This document shows positions 44,713 to 54,217 of a stretch of 64,000 bases of DNA, one piece after another. Origin of the DNA: Bacteroides nordii WAL 11050 = JCM 12987. GTDB lineage: Bacteria; Bacteroidota; Bacteroidia; Bacteroidales; Bacteroidaceae. The notes under the pieces are model-generated. The model was not told where the DNA came from and searched no databases. It saw only the letters and a list, made by a program, of their open reading frames with translations. The stretch lies in assembly GCA_000613465.1 (NCBI GenBank), contig BAJA01000006.1, positions 62,001 to 126,000 of the forward strand, in the 5' to 3' direction. The stretch's first letter is position 1. Each line of letters opens with the position of its first letter. A program made the translations under genes and the position numbers.

Positions 44713-45805
44713 ATATTTCGATTTACAGCGTATTAGCAACTCTTTCGAGCCGGAGATGTCGGATGTTATGCTTCGTGTGCTTCGTTCCGGCTGGTATTTA
44801 CAGGGAGAAGAAAACCATCTTTTTGAAAAAGCTTTTGCTGATTATTGTGGTACAACCTGTTGTGTAGGTGTGGGTAACGGATTGGATGCATTGACTCTTA
44901 TCTTTATGGCTTACTGCGAGTTGGGAGAAATGCAGCCCGGTGATGAGGTGATTGTTCCTGCCAATACTTACATTGCCTCTATATTGGGGGTGATCCGTGC
45001 CGGAATGAGACCGGTTTTTTGTGAACCTTCTTTGTTGTCATGCAATATAGCTTCCGAAAAAATAGAATCCCTGATTACCTCCCGAACCAAAGCTATACTT
45101 CCTGTACATCTATACGGAAGATGTGCTGATATGCAGCCTATTAAAGATATAGCAAGACGTCATAATCTCAAAGTTGTGGAGGATGCGGCACAAGCTCATG
45201 GTGCCATTTATAACGGGAAACGTACCGGTAGCCTTGGAGATGCAGCCGGATTCAGTTTCTATCCGGCAAAGAACCTGGGTGCATTGGGAGATGGTGGTGC
45301 AGTGACTACCAATGATGAGTCGCTTGCTGCGATGGTTCGTTCTATCGCCAATTATGGCTCTTCTGCAAAGTATGTCCACCTTTATAAAGGTATAAACAGT
45401 CGCCTGGATGAACTTCAGGCCGCCGTATTGCGTCTGAAACTGTCGCGTCTCGATGCTGACAATGAACGTCGTCGCCTGATTGCCTCTCAATACATGACGC
45501 ATATTCAGAATACGCAATTAACCTTGCCACGGGTCGATGACTGGCAGCAGCATGTATTTCATATTTTCCCTATCTTTTCATCTTGCCGTGACAGGTTGCA
45601 GACTTTCCTTGCGGAGGAAGGAATACAAACACAGATACATTATCCGATTCCTCCGCACAAACAAGAGGCCTTGACTGAATATGCTGCTCTTTCATTGCCG
45701 GTGACGGAGCAAATACATCGTGAAGAATTGAGCTTGCCCATGTCTCCCCTGATGACGGTTGAAGAAGTGGCCTATGTGATTGCGGCAATCAATAAGTTTG
45801 AATAA
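44702..45805 (+). CDS. DegT/DnrJ/EryC1/StrS aminotransferase (FdtB/QdtB-like)
   Basis: PLP-dependent sugar aminotransferase of 367 residues that probably aminates C3 of dTDP-3-keto-6-deoxyhexose. Conserved blocks: [53 protein letters not shown] with the cofactor Asp, and [18 protein letters not shown] with the PLP lysine at 190. It overlaps the acyltransferase by 11 bases. With QdtA-like and acyltransferase genes it makes an activated 3-acylamino-3,6-dideoxyhexose for a surface polysaccharide. Confidence 0.9.
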   Translation: MMIKYFDLQRISNSFEPEMSDVMLRVLRSGWYLQGEENHLFEKAFADYCGTTCCVGVGNGLDALTLIFMAYCELGEMQPGDEVIVPANTYIASILGVIRAGMRPVFCEPSLLSCNIASEKIESLITSRTKAILPVHLYGRCADMQPIKDIARRHNLKVVEDAAQAHGAIYNGKRTGSLGDAAGFSFYPAKNLGALGDGGAVTTNDESLAAMVRSIANYGSSAKYVHLYKGINSRLDELQAAVLRLKLSRLDADNERRRLIASQYMTHIQNTQLTLPRVDDWQQHVFHIFPIFSSCRDRLQTFLAEEGIQTQIHYPIPPHKQEALTEYAALSLPVTEQIHREELSLPMSPLMTVEEVAYVIAAINKFE

Positions 45806-45825
45806 ATCTGTTCGTATTCTGGGGA

Positions 45826-46923
45826 TTAATGTGTTTTCCAGAAGTCTGCATACTGTTGTGCAACTTTTACATAGTCATGATGTTTTCTTACGTATTCAAT
45901 ACTTTGCGCTGATAGTATTGGAATCTGCTCTTTATGTTGCACGATGAATTCCAGTTTCCGGAAAATATCTTCTTCGGAGGGATATACATTAATAATAGGA
46001 CGTAGTTCTTTCTCGTTTATTATTTCATAATTTTCTTCTTCTCCGCCTCCTACTACGATAACCCCTTTTGTCATAGCTAACAAAGAGTTCATAGAAGGAG
46101 TATATGAATATAACTGATCTAATTGTACGTCAGCGTCATCCATTAACCGTTGATAGGTATCATAGGGAGCATCGATAGCTTCTGTAATATAGCATCGGTC
46201 CGGATATTTTTTTTGTACTTCCTTGAGAACGGGATACATAATATCTGTGCCTTTGATATCACTTCGTGCGGATTGAATACCGATAAAAAAGTTCACTTTT
46301 TCGGGTTCGGGCCGTACCCGGCTAACAATGTCAGAATAGTCAATCGGTAGTGGGATGAACGTTAATTTATCCGGGAAGTATGAAGTATAAGATACATAAT
46401 ACTCCCATAGGCAGGCTATGATGCCATTACAGGTTTGAGCTATTTCTTTGTTGGCACGTGCTGTTCCGCCATACAGGCATTCTTTTATTATTTTACGGTT
46501 GACAGGCGTGTCTCTGAATTTGTCCTGAGATTTGAAATCAGAATATTTGAATACATTCGTTTCCATACAAGTTTTTACGTAGTAATGGTCTGTACCAAAA
46601 GCACCTAAGAATATCTTCTTATTATGTTTCCGTAAAAAACGATAGATGGGTAGGCTCTTTTCCGGTTTCAGATGCAGAAAACAGGGATTGACGATTTGTA
46701 CGATATCATATCCCTTTAATTTAGGAAGCAATAATAAAACCTTTGCCAGATATTTGACTCCATCTATTTTACCGTCTGTTGGGCGCAACAGAGAGATATC
46801 CCGTTTATAATTTTTCCAGTGGTTGCCGTCTGAGACAACACACACTTCATGTCCTAATATGCGGAGTCCTTCTGCTAAGGTCCAATGGATATTGCTGAAT
46901 TCACCGAGAAGTAGTATTTTCAT
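45826..46923 (-). CDS. Family 1-like (GT-B) glycosyltransferase
   Basis: A 365-residue protein with start at 46923 (MKILLLGEFSNIHWTLAEGL), overlapping the GT2 gene by 4 bases; a longer frame would run inside that gene. GT-B features include the N-terminal Rossmann motif, ILGHEVCVVSDG and the donor-site region YSYTPSMNSLLAMTKGVIVVGGGEEE. The donor and acceptor are unknown. It is convergent with the amino-sugar cassette, and the group probably serves one surface glycan. Confidence 0.82.
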   Translation of the reverse strand: MKILLLGEFSNIHWTLAEGLRILGHEVCVVSDGNHWKNYKRDISLLRPTDGKIDGVKYLAKVLLLLPKLKGYDIVQIVNPCFLHLKPEKSLPIYRFLRKHNKKIFLGAFGTDHYYVKTCMETNVFKYSDFKSQDKFRDTPVNRKIIKECLYGGTARANKEIAQTCNGIIACLWEYYVSYTSYFPDKLTFIPLPIDYSDIVSRVRPEPEKVNFFIGIQSARSDIKGTDIMYPVLKEVQKKYPDRCYITEAIDAPYDTYQRLMDDADVQLDQLYSYTPSMNSLLAMTKGVIVVGGGEEENYEIINEKELRPIINVYPSEEDIFRKLEFIVQHKEQIPILSAQSIEYVRKHHDYVKVAQQYADFWKTH

Positions 46924-47804
46924 AGCAGTGCAAAAAGATTGAGGGGTATTCGGGCTATAGAGTATTTCCATGAGTATTTTTCATTTGGTAATGGAAGAAA
47001 CTGATGTTTCTTTAACTCTTTTAGAGCCGCAGGATATCCCAAAAGTGGATAATGGTTGTGTATTAATTGTAATATATAGTCAATCGTGAGGAAATGAATT
47101 CTCCTTTGTAGCGCCCGTTGTTGCTGTGGAGAAGCTTCTGCAGCTGTCTCTTTCAGATATTTTTTCAGATCTGTCAGTATTTGCCGGAAATTCTGTATCC
47201 GTTGAGTACGGTTGGTTACATCCTGTTTGTGCAAAATAGAATGGGGGCACTGATAATAGGCATATACTGTCAAGTTTGTTATGATAGTAGTTCCGGCATG
47301 GAAATAAGCTTTGGCCACGAATGCTTCATCTTCATGATAGGCATTTTCAGGGAATACGAGCCGATGTTTGAGAAGCCATTCTTTTAGAAAAAGATGTCTC
47401 CAGGCTGTACCCATGAAATTATGTTCATTCATAAATGCAGCTCCTGTCGGATAGGTTTTGGATGTGGCTTCTTCTTTACTTCTAACTGTTTCATTGGAGT
47501 GTGAGACTTGTTGAAAACCAAAGGATATCATATCCGGATGTTGTGTTAGCAGAACCATACATTGTGCCAGCATTCCCGGAAATAGATAGTCATCCGCATC
47601 TATAAATAACAGATATTCTCCCCGGGCTTTACCAATACCAATGTTACGTGCTCCACCCAATCCTTTGCCATTATCATCTTCAATGAGTATTTCGTAGTCC
47701 TCTGTTTCCATACCTTGATTGCGGATGGAAGCAATACAACGTTCCAGCATTTTTTTATCTGCCGTTCCATAAAAAGGGATGATTATACTTAGTAATGGCT
47801 TCAT
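46920..47804 (-). CDS. Family 2 glycosyltransferase
   Basis: A 294-residue GT-A enzyme: LLSIIIPFYGTADKKMLERC at the N-terminus, YEILIEDDNGKGLGGARNIG and the metal/nucleotide motif LLFIDADDYLFPG. It lies between the flippase and the GT-B gene with tight spacing, all on the minus strand. It transfers a sugar to a lipid-linked glycan in the usual pathway; which sugar is not known. Confidence 0.9.
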   Translation of the reverse strand: MKPLLSIIIPFYGTADKKMLERCIASIRNQGMETEDYEILIEDDNGKGLGGARNIGIGKARGEYLLFIDADDYLFPGMLAQCMVLLTQHPDMISFGFQQVSHSNETVRSKEEATSKTYPTGAAFMNEHNFMGTAWRHLFLKEWLLKHRLVFPENAYHEDEAFVAKAYFHAGTTIITNLTVYAYYQCPHSILHKQDVTNRTQRIQNFRQILTDLKKYLKETAAEASPQQQRALQRRIHFLTIDYILQLIHNHYPLLGYPAALKELKKHQFLPLPNEKYSWKYSIARIPLNLFALL

Positions 47805-47821
47805 TATGCAAAAATAGTGAT

Positions 47822-49249
47822 TTATTTAATATGCTGCCATAGTCTTTTTATGGCAATCCATAAGGAAAATGTGATTAATAACACACATATTGCATAACCA
47901 TACCAAGGATTGACAGGTACCAGATAGCGTACAGAAATAAAACTGGCTATAGCTAATGTACTGGTAAAGAGAAATAGGTATAATACTTCCCGGTTAAATA
48001 CAATCTTGAAGATTTTTCTGCAGGAAATTCCCACCACTGTCAGATAGCAGACATAACTGAATAAAAAAGCAATCCCTATTCCTTCAATTCCCCATACAGT
48101 ATATCCTATGATATTGGTTATTAGTATAGTGCTCCATGAAAATAATTCAGTACCAAGAAATAACCGGTGTGCTCCTTTAACGATAAGTATATATCCCATA
48201 CTGGTAGAAACCACTTTAAAGATCATACCTAAGATGGCCCATGACAGAAAAGGAATGACTGGTAGGAACGACTTGGTAAGTAGCAGGCGGACAATTAGTG
48301 GTGCTGTTGGCAGAAAGATTGTGATAACCGGACACAGTATCAGCAGTGATACTACGGTCTGCTGATTCATTATGGAACTGAGTTTCGTGTTTTGATTATG
48401 AACAGCTGCCAGTCGGGGGTAGTAGTCGGTACTCATTGCCACAAAGATAAGCCCGATGTATTTGTCTATCAGTCCGAACCCGGACTGGTAGATACCCACG
48501 TCCTCCAATCCACCGTGACTTCTAAGGTAGATATTGAATAGATAGCTGACCAATGTACTGGCAAAACCGCTGATGGTAAGCATGGCTCCGATTGTGATGA
48601 TACTTTTACCTTCCTGACGAACAGATAAAGGTGGCACTTTTTGTTTGTCGCGGAACAGCAGTGTAGCAAAGTAACCACAAATGGAAGAGAGTATAATAGC
48701 AACCACAACGCCATCCGTTTTCCATATATAATAAATAGGTAGTGAAATAAGAAGTCCTGCAGATGCACCCAGTAGATTGGCTTGTGCCAGAATACGGAGG
48801 CGTCGGAATCCTTGAAATATAGCAAGTTCTCCTTTGGTCAGCGTATCAAATAAGATGGTACAGGCGAGCCACATATATGCTCCTGTAAAGTCCCGGGTTC
48901 CGAAACTCCATTGTGATAGCCAGGGAGAAAGTGCAAGCACCACCACTGCACCGAGTAAGCCAGCATATAAGCTCATTTGCCGGATTAGAGTTGCTATTTG
49001 TGCAGCTTTACGGGGATCTTCGGCAGAGGAGAGGCTTTTGACACCTCCCTGATTGATACCTAACCCCGTTATACTTTGTACCATGCTTATGGCATTGTTG
49101 AACATTCCTAACAGACCTACACCGTCTACACCAAGAAGCAATGCCACCACTTTGGTACGTACCAAAGTAAGCAGAACCTGAAAAGCCTGTACGCCTCCGA
49201 AGAGGGCTGTAGCTTTTACGATGCTTCTATATTCTTTTTGTTGTTCCAT
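47822..49249 (-). CDS. Polysaccharide flippase (Wzx/MOP-like)
   Basis: A 475-residue membrane protein with 12-14 segments (KATALFGGVQAFQVLLTLVR, GLGINQGGVKSLSSAEDPRK, QSGFGLIDKYIGLIFVAMST). It belongs to the MOP superfamily branch of O-antigen/teichoic acid flippases and would move the completed lipid-linked repeat across the inner membrane. It is the first gene of the three-gene minus-strand operon. No polymerase is in the window. Confidence 0.9.
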   Translation of the reverse strand: MEQQKEYRSIVKATALFGGVQAFQVLLTLVRTKVVALLLGVDGVGLLGMFNNAISMVQSITGLGINQGGVKSLSSAEDPRKAAQIATLIRQMSLYAGLLGAVVVLALSPWLSQWSFGTRDFTGAYMWLACTILFDTLTKGELAIFQGFRRLRILAQANLLGASAGLLISLPIYYIWKTDGVVVAIILSSICGYFATLLFRDKQKVPPLSVRQEGKSIITIGAMLTISGFASTLVSYLFNIYLRSHGGLEDVGIYQSGFGLIDKYIGLIFVAMSTDYYPRLAAVHNQNTKLSSIMNQQTVVSLLILCPVITIFLPTAPLIVRLLLTKSFLPVIPFLSWAILGMIFKVVSTSMGYILIVKGAHRLFLGTELFSWSTILITNIIGYTVWGIEGIGIAFLFSYVCYLTVVGISCRKIFKIVFNREVLYLFLFTSTLAIASFISVRYLVPVNPWYGYAICVLLITFSLWIAIKRLWQHIK

Positions 49250-49511
49250 AAAACAATAGGCAAAGATAATTAAAAATAGTACACTGTCCGCATATAAGCG
49301 TACATGTGTTCATTTTCGTACACTAAGGATTTATTTTATACTGTTGGTTATCAGTATTTTATTGTTCTGGCACACCTCTTGCATTTAGATATACGAAGGC
49401 GGTTATCAAATAGAAAACGAAAAAAAACAGAAAGTGATGCAACCTTTGAATAAGTCAATACGTCTAATATATAAACAGGAAAAAAAATTAACTAATAAAA
49501 AATATACGATT
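49250..49511. other. AT-rich gap, no gene seen
   Basis: Divergent spacer between the flippase gene and the DUF3836-like gene. Nothing beyond AT-rich sequence that could hold both promoters. Confidence 0.5.
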
Positions 49512-50009
49512 ATGAAGACTACAGTATTTTTCAGAATGATTGTTTTAGTAGTAATGACAATTACAGGTGTCGTAAATGCAGAGTTAAAAGCACAGGATAC
49601 GAACTTTGTAACGAATGAAATTAAAGAGGGTGACTTAGTTACGTCGAAGGTTATCTATCGTATGGATGGTTCGCTTTATCGTCATATGAAATATGATTTT
49701 TCTTATGATGATCAGAGTAGAATGACTGCAAAAGAGGCATTTAAGTGATGGTAGTCATGACAAATGGACTCCGTATTTTAAAATTACTTATTTGTACGCC
49801 AACAATGAAATCACAATGGAATATGCACGTTGGAATGAGAGTCGCAGAGCTATATTGATTCAGTAGAGAAAACGGTTTATGAGTTGAATGAGCAAAATAT
49901 GCCGGTTGCCTATATGAACTATAAGTGGAGTAAATCAGAGAGCGACTGGACAATGAATGTGGTAAACAGAGTTGACGATAATTCAAATCTGATAGCATTT
50001 GCTTATTAA
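49512..50009 (+). CDS. Small exported DUF3836-like protein (two frameshifts)
   Basis: Reconstructed protein of about 165 residues with a signal peptide (MKTTVFFRMIVLVVMTITGV...NAELKAQ). The body is a run of short beta-strands (VTSKVIYRMDGSLYRHMKY, YFKITYLYANNEITMEYARW, MPVAYMNYKWSKSESDWTM). This is a Bacteroides-specific small-protein family of unknown role. The frame changes at 49745-49747 (as if GGG became G, giving EAFKWDGSHDK) and near 49850 (one T missing, giving RRAYIDSVEKT). It stands alone and is followed by a strong terminator. Confidence 0.7.
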
Positions 50010-50029
50010 AAATATTTGTAATAAAAATA

Positions 50030-50077
50030 AAAACGAAGCTCCGCGTTACTTTCTTGGTAACGTGGAGCTTCGTTTTT
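50030..50077. terminator. Bidirectional terminator
   Basis: AAAACGAAGCTCC-GCGTTAC pairs with GTAACGTGGAGCTTCGTTTT, a stem of about 19 bp with one G-T pair and a T run, between convergent genes. Confidence 0.85.
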
Positions 50078-50093
50078 CAGTGTATACTTTCTT

Positions 50094-51674
50094 TTATGGA
50101 AGTACAATTTTATCTGTAATGCAATAATTATTGCAGTAAACACGAATGATATAAAAACCACCCGTGAGTCCGCTGGTTGGTAGAATGAAATAATTACCTG
50201 CTACGGCAGGTGTATTTGTGAAAAGTATTTGTCCGTTGATGCTAAGTACTTCTACTTTGTCTATACGTTCGCTTTGCAGAGTGAGATATCCGTCATGTGG
50301 GTTGCCGGATATCTGAATTCTGTTTTTATATCCGTTCCCCGGAGTATAAATACCCGTAGCACGGTCCAGCATTAAAGTGGTAATGATAGGGTCATGGTCA
50401 GAACTGCGATAGGGATCCGGCGAATAGTTTACGGCATTTTTATAACCAAATTTACTTTGTTCATCTGCATTGATATGCCAGGGCGTTGCATCTACTACTT
50501 GCTTACTCATGCTGGCAGAGGCTATGGAGTGATCCAGATAACCGATAGCTCCATTGTAGACATAGCTATAATCCTGCGGAGAGAAATGTTCCAGTAAGTT
50601 CACTAAAGAAGCATTTGTAAGTATCCGTATCGGGTCTTCTCTGGAGTATGCATTCAAATCCCCCAGTATCAGTATATCCGGATCTTCGTAATAATTGGTT
50701 AGTGCATTCAGTTCGTTGACCAATGTGTGGGCTTCTGCTTTTCGTTGATTATTTGATTTCCCCTGTCCGTCATATTGATCGGCATCGGTGCCGCTACCAG
50801 ACGATTTCGACTTAAAATGATTCAATGAGATAATCAGTCTTTCCTGGTTCTCTTTCAGGTTGAAGGCCTGTGCCACATGACGGAGTTTGAGATATGAACC
50901 AATGGTGAGGACTTCTTTATAAGGTTCTACCTTATCCGTGTTGTAAACAAATACATTTTTAGTATACGTACTTTCTTTCGTATCCCCGTTGTCGGTATAA
51001 GCATACCGGTTTGTTCCGGCTATGTCATTCAATCCTTCCACAATGTCCTGCACGGCCGTTTTTCCTTCACCAACTTCGCAGAGTGCGTATATGTCTGCAT
51101 TTATTGCTTTGAGAGCTGCAAGTATTTTAGTACGTTGGCGTGTGAATTCATTCTGGCTGGCTGCACCGTAGTCCGGATTCCACAGAGACGAATTTGCAAT
51201 GTAGAAGTTCAGATTGAAACTGGCGATTTTCAGATTGTGTGGTACTGTTACTTCCCGGGGTTGAGTGGTACGTTCATTACCTGCGAAAGAAGGAGCTATT
51301 TTGGGGATAATTGTATAAGTGCCGTTACTGACAGATACCGTTCCTGTAAGGTTGGTGGTTTGTTGTCCGGTACGGTAAAAAGCTGTTTTATCTACTTTAA
51401 GGGATAGTATGCGCTTAGGGAAGTCTTTTTGCCATTGAGTATACATTTCTATCCCAGGTTCATGTTCTTCTGTGGCAGACTGTATGCGTTCGGCGGCTAA
51501 AACCAATATACCGTTAGAACTTAATTTTCGGGTATCGGTGATAATGAGCGGATTGGTAATGGTTACATCCTTTCCATTCAGGCTTGTATTAAAATCATCC
51601 GGGAAGATAACCTTTTGTTGACCAAGCAGAGCGACCGGCAGGAAAATCAGTAATAGGAATAACCTTTGCTTCAT
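50094..51674 (-). CDS. Exported endonuclease/exonuclease/phosphatase-family protein with sorting-like C-terminus
   Basis: A 526-residue exported protein. After the signal peptide (ending LLGQ) comes a beta-rich N-terminal region (about 20-145), then an EEP-type nuclease domain: KIASFNLNFYIANSSLWN, DIYALCEVGEG, LIISLNHFKSKSSG, ILILGDLNAYSREDP and YRSSDHDPIITTL with the catalytic His/Asp residues. The last ~75 residues (VLSINGQILFTNTPAVAGNY, LTGGFYIIRVYCNN) resemble a type 9 secretion-type A sorting domain. It probably cleaves extracellular nucleic acid or a phosphoester. It follows tolC on the same strand by 43 bases. Confidence 0.85.
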   Translation of the reverse strand: MKQRLFLLLIFLPVALLGQQKVIFPDDFNTSLNGKDVTITNPLIITDTRKLSSNGILVLAAERIQSATEEHEPGIEMYTQWQKDFPKRILSLKVDKTAFYRTGQQTTNLTGTVSVSNGTYTIIPKIAPSFAGNERTTQPREVTVPHNLKIASFNLNFYIANSSLWNPDYGAASQNEFTRQRTKILAALKAINADIYALCEVGEGKTAVQDIVEGLNDIAGTNRYAYTDNGDTKESTYTKNVFVYNTDKVEPYKEVLTIGSYLKLRHVAQAFNLKENQERLIISLNHFKSKSSGSGTDADQYDGQGKSNNQRKAEAHTLVNELNALTNYYEDPDILILGDLNAYSREDPIRILTNASLVNLLEHFSPQDYSYVYNGAIGYLDHSIASASMSKQVVDATPWHINADEQSKFGYKNAVNYSPDPYRSSDHDPIITTLMLDRATGIYTPGNGYKNRIQISGNPHDGYLTLQSERIDKVEVLSINGQILFTNTPAVAGNYFILPTSGLTGGFYIIRVYCNNYCITDKIVLP

Positions 51675-51717
51675 AGACAGTTTTTTGTTTATGAAGCAAA
51701 GATACTGATATTATTGG

Positions 51718-53031
51718 TTACTCAATAGCCTTTCCTTTGTAGAAGTCGAGAATCTTGGTACGGAACAGATAATCATATTTTGCCTGTATCTTGTCCGACA
51801 GCGATTTTGTCAGATTCTGTTTGGCTTCGTTGTATTCAACGAAAGTAGCTTTCCCGTTGTCGAACTTTTCGCTCATCAGGCGGAAAGACTCTTCGTTGGC
51901 AGCAACGGCCGCTGTACTACTGTTAAATTTACTTTCGGCAGCTACTGCGTTGTACCATGCTTGTTGAATCTCTTTATAAAGCACCTTTTTAGTGTTATCA
52001 AGTTTCAGGGCGAGGTTGGTTTGCTGTAGCCGGGCACTACGAACACGATTGCGGGTAGCCAAACGGTTAAACAGTGGTATACTCAAATTGAATCCGATGC
52101 CTTTATTCAGATTGTTTTTCAACTGAGATCCGAAACTGTGCTCGGCAGATCCGTTTAGTGTATAGAAATTCGTTCCCAAATTTGCTCCGAAAGAAAGTTG
52201 TGGGTAGTAGTTACTTTGCGCGATGCGTATGCTCTTTTCACTACCTTCCAAACGAAGTTGTGCAGCCCGGATACCCGGTTTATTACTCAATGCTTCTGTA
52301 TATATATCATCCGGTGGGGTCAGTGGGGTGAAGTCTACAAGAGTATCTGGTTGTGCGAGTGAAAATCCTTTGGGAGTAGACAGTTCCAGTAATTGGCTCA
52401 AATTTAGTAAAGCCAATTGGTAATTGTTTTCAGCTTGTACTAAACTCATTTCATCTTGTGCTACTCGTGCTTTAGCTTCAGCTACTTCAGCTGCCGACGC
52501 TTTTCCTACTTCTGCCAGGCGGGTGATACGTTTACATTGTTCTTTACTGAGTTCAACTTGGCTGGCTGCTACTTTATTGAGTTCCATATTAAATAAAACC
52601 TGTAGATAAGAAGATGTCACATTAATAGCAATATCCTCTTTTGCCTTATTCAGATCTTCAATAGCAGCTTTGAAATTCAGTTTGCTAAGGGCATACTGAT
52701 TGGGTAGTTGCAGTCCGGTAAATAGTGGGACATTGGTACTAAGACCGAATTGTGTACTACCACTGTTGATGTCACTATACGTATTGTCTACCGGTGAAGT
52801 CGAACGTCCCCAACTCCAGCTCTGACTTGCCGAGCCACTCAAATTCGGTAACCTTGCCCACTTTGCCGTATTTGCCTCTATAGCACTTTGCTCGGCAGCA
52901 TTAGCTGTTTGCTGAATTTCTATATTGTGCTCGATGGCATAGTCAATGCATTGGCGTAGCGTCCACCCCTCCTGAGCCTGACTGGTGGCACAGAGTGTGG
53001 TAAGAGAGAATATAATAAGTCCTTTTTTCAT
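51718..53031 (-). CDS. TolC family outer membrane efflux protein
   Basis: A 437-residue protein with signal peptide (MKKGLIIFSLTTLCATSQAQ) and the two TolC repeats of long helices and barrel strands (WTLRQCIDYAIEHNIEIQQT, ALSNKPGIRAAQLRLEGSEK, KFDNGKATFVEYNEAKQNL). It forms the outer membrane channel of the MacAB-type pump encoded upstream; 18 bases separate it from the adaptor gene. Confidence 0.93.
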   Translation of the reverse strand: MKKGLIIFSLTTLCATSQAQEGWTLRQCIDYAIEHNIEIQQTANAAEQSAIEANTAKWARLPNLSGSASQSWSWGRSTSPVDNTYSDINSGSTQFGLSTNVPLFTGLQLPNQYALSKLNFKAAIEDLNKAKEDIAINVTSSYLQVLFNMELNKVAASQVELSKEQCKRITRLAEVGKASAAEVAEAKARVAQDEMSLVQAENNYQLALLNLSQLLELSTPKGFSLAQPDTLVDFTPLTPPDDIYTEALSNKPGIRAAQLRLEGSEKSIRIAQSNYYPQLSFGANLGTNFYTLNGSAEHSFGSQLKNNLNKGIGFNLSIPLFNRLATRNRVRSARLQQTNLALKLDNTKKVLYKEIQQAWYNAVAAESKFNSSTAAVAANEESFRLMSEKFDNGKATFVEYNEAKQNLTKSLSDKIQAKYDYLFRTKILDFYKGKAIE

Positions 53032-53049
53032 AATTTCCTGTTATTGATT

Positions 53050-54153
53050 TTACTTCTTATCTTTCTTTTCCGCTCCACGGATTTTGTCTTTGGCTGTTAC
53101 GCCACTTTTAATTTCAATCTTGATACCATCACTCATACCGGCTATAACCGATTTGCGCTGGAATTTCTGTTCTGGTATGGAATCTGTCATTATATATACA
53201 AATGTAGAGTCACCACTGAATTCAATCACGCTTTCGGGCACCGCTAATGCCTGCTGGGCACGTTGAAGCACAATCTCTGCGTTGGCCGAGTAGCCCGAAC
53301 GGATTTGTACACTGTCCGGAACGGATACCGCTGCTTTTATCTCAAACTGATTGGCCCCGTTTTCTTCCACACCTTTGGGTGAAATGTATTCCAGTGTAGC
53401 GTCGAATGTCAGGTTCTGCAATGCACCGATAGTCAGTTTTACGGGCATACCTTCGTGGATACGGCCTACTTCCGTTTCGTCTATCTTGCCTTTGAAGATC
53501 AGGTCATTCATGTTGGCCACCGTAGCAATAGTCGTTCCGTCATTGAATGTATTACTCATGATAACCGAATTACCAGCCTTTACCGGAACGTCCAGGATCA
53601 GTCCGTCTATTGTAGAGCGAATCAGTGTGCTGGAGAGTGAAGCACTGTTTTTGGTGATACCCTCCTTGATGATTTCGAGAGCATCTTTGGCTGTCTGCAC
53701 TTCTACATGGCTTTGTTTCAGTGCTACTTCGCTTTTTTCAAAGTCTTCTCGGCTGATCAGCTTGTCTTTGAATAGTTTCTCAATACGGTCAAAGTCTGTT
53801 TGTGCCTGTTTCTCATTGATTTCTGCCAGACGCACACGACTTTCGGCAGAGTTTACCTGTCCCAGTTCCGGAATGACCTTTACTTTGGCAATCACTTCAC
53901 CTTTACGGATACTTTGTCCGGCTTCTTTATACACTTCGTCAATGATACCGGAGATCTGTGGTTTGATAAGAATTTCATCACGTGGCTCTACTTTTCCCGT
54001 AGCTACGGTTGTTTTTTGAAGGTCGGCCACCTCTGCTGTTACGGTTTCGTATACAACAACTTTGGGTTTTGATTTCATCCACAGGAATACAAATGTCCCT
54101 ATAATACCGGCTGCCAGAAGTACTAACAATGTGATTTTCAGAAACTTTTTCAT
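53050..54153 (-). CDS. MacA-like periplasmic adaptor (HlyD family)
   Basis: A 367-residue membrane-fusion protein. The start at 54153 (MKKFLKITLLVLLAAGIIG) is chosen over a Lys/Asn-rich upstream extension. It has a membrane anchor, a split lipoyl domain (KVEPRDEILIKPQISGIIDE and LILDVPVKAGNSVI), an alpha-hairpin (about 95-165) and beta-barrel segments (GKIDETEVGRIHEGMPVKL). It couples the ABC permeases to TolC. Confidence 0.92.
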   Translation of the reverse strand: MKKFLKITLLVLLAAGIIGTFVFLWMKSKPKVVVYETVTAEVADLQKTTVATGKVEPRDEILIKPQISGIIDEVYKEAGQSIRKGEVIAKVKVIPELGQVNSAESRVRLAEINEKQAQTDFDRIEKLFKDKLISREDFEKSEVALKQSHVEVQTAKDALEIIKEGITKNSASLSSTLIRSTIDGLILDVPVKAGNSVIMSNTFNDGTTIATVANMNDLIFKGKIDETEVGRIHEGMPVKLTIGALQNLTFDATLEYISPKGVEENGANQFEIKAAVSVPDSVQIRSGYSANAEIVLQRAQQALAVPESVIEFSGDSTFVYIMTDSIPEQKFQRKSVIAGMSDGIKIEIKSGVTAKDKIRGAEKKDKK

Positions 54154-54217
54154 TTTAGTTTTATTTTTGATTTTTATTTTATTCTTGTTTTTCACTTTTC
54201 TTTGGGGCGCGTATCTG

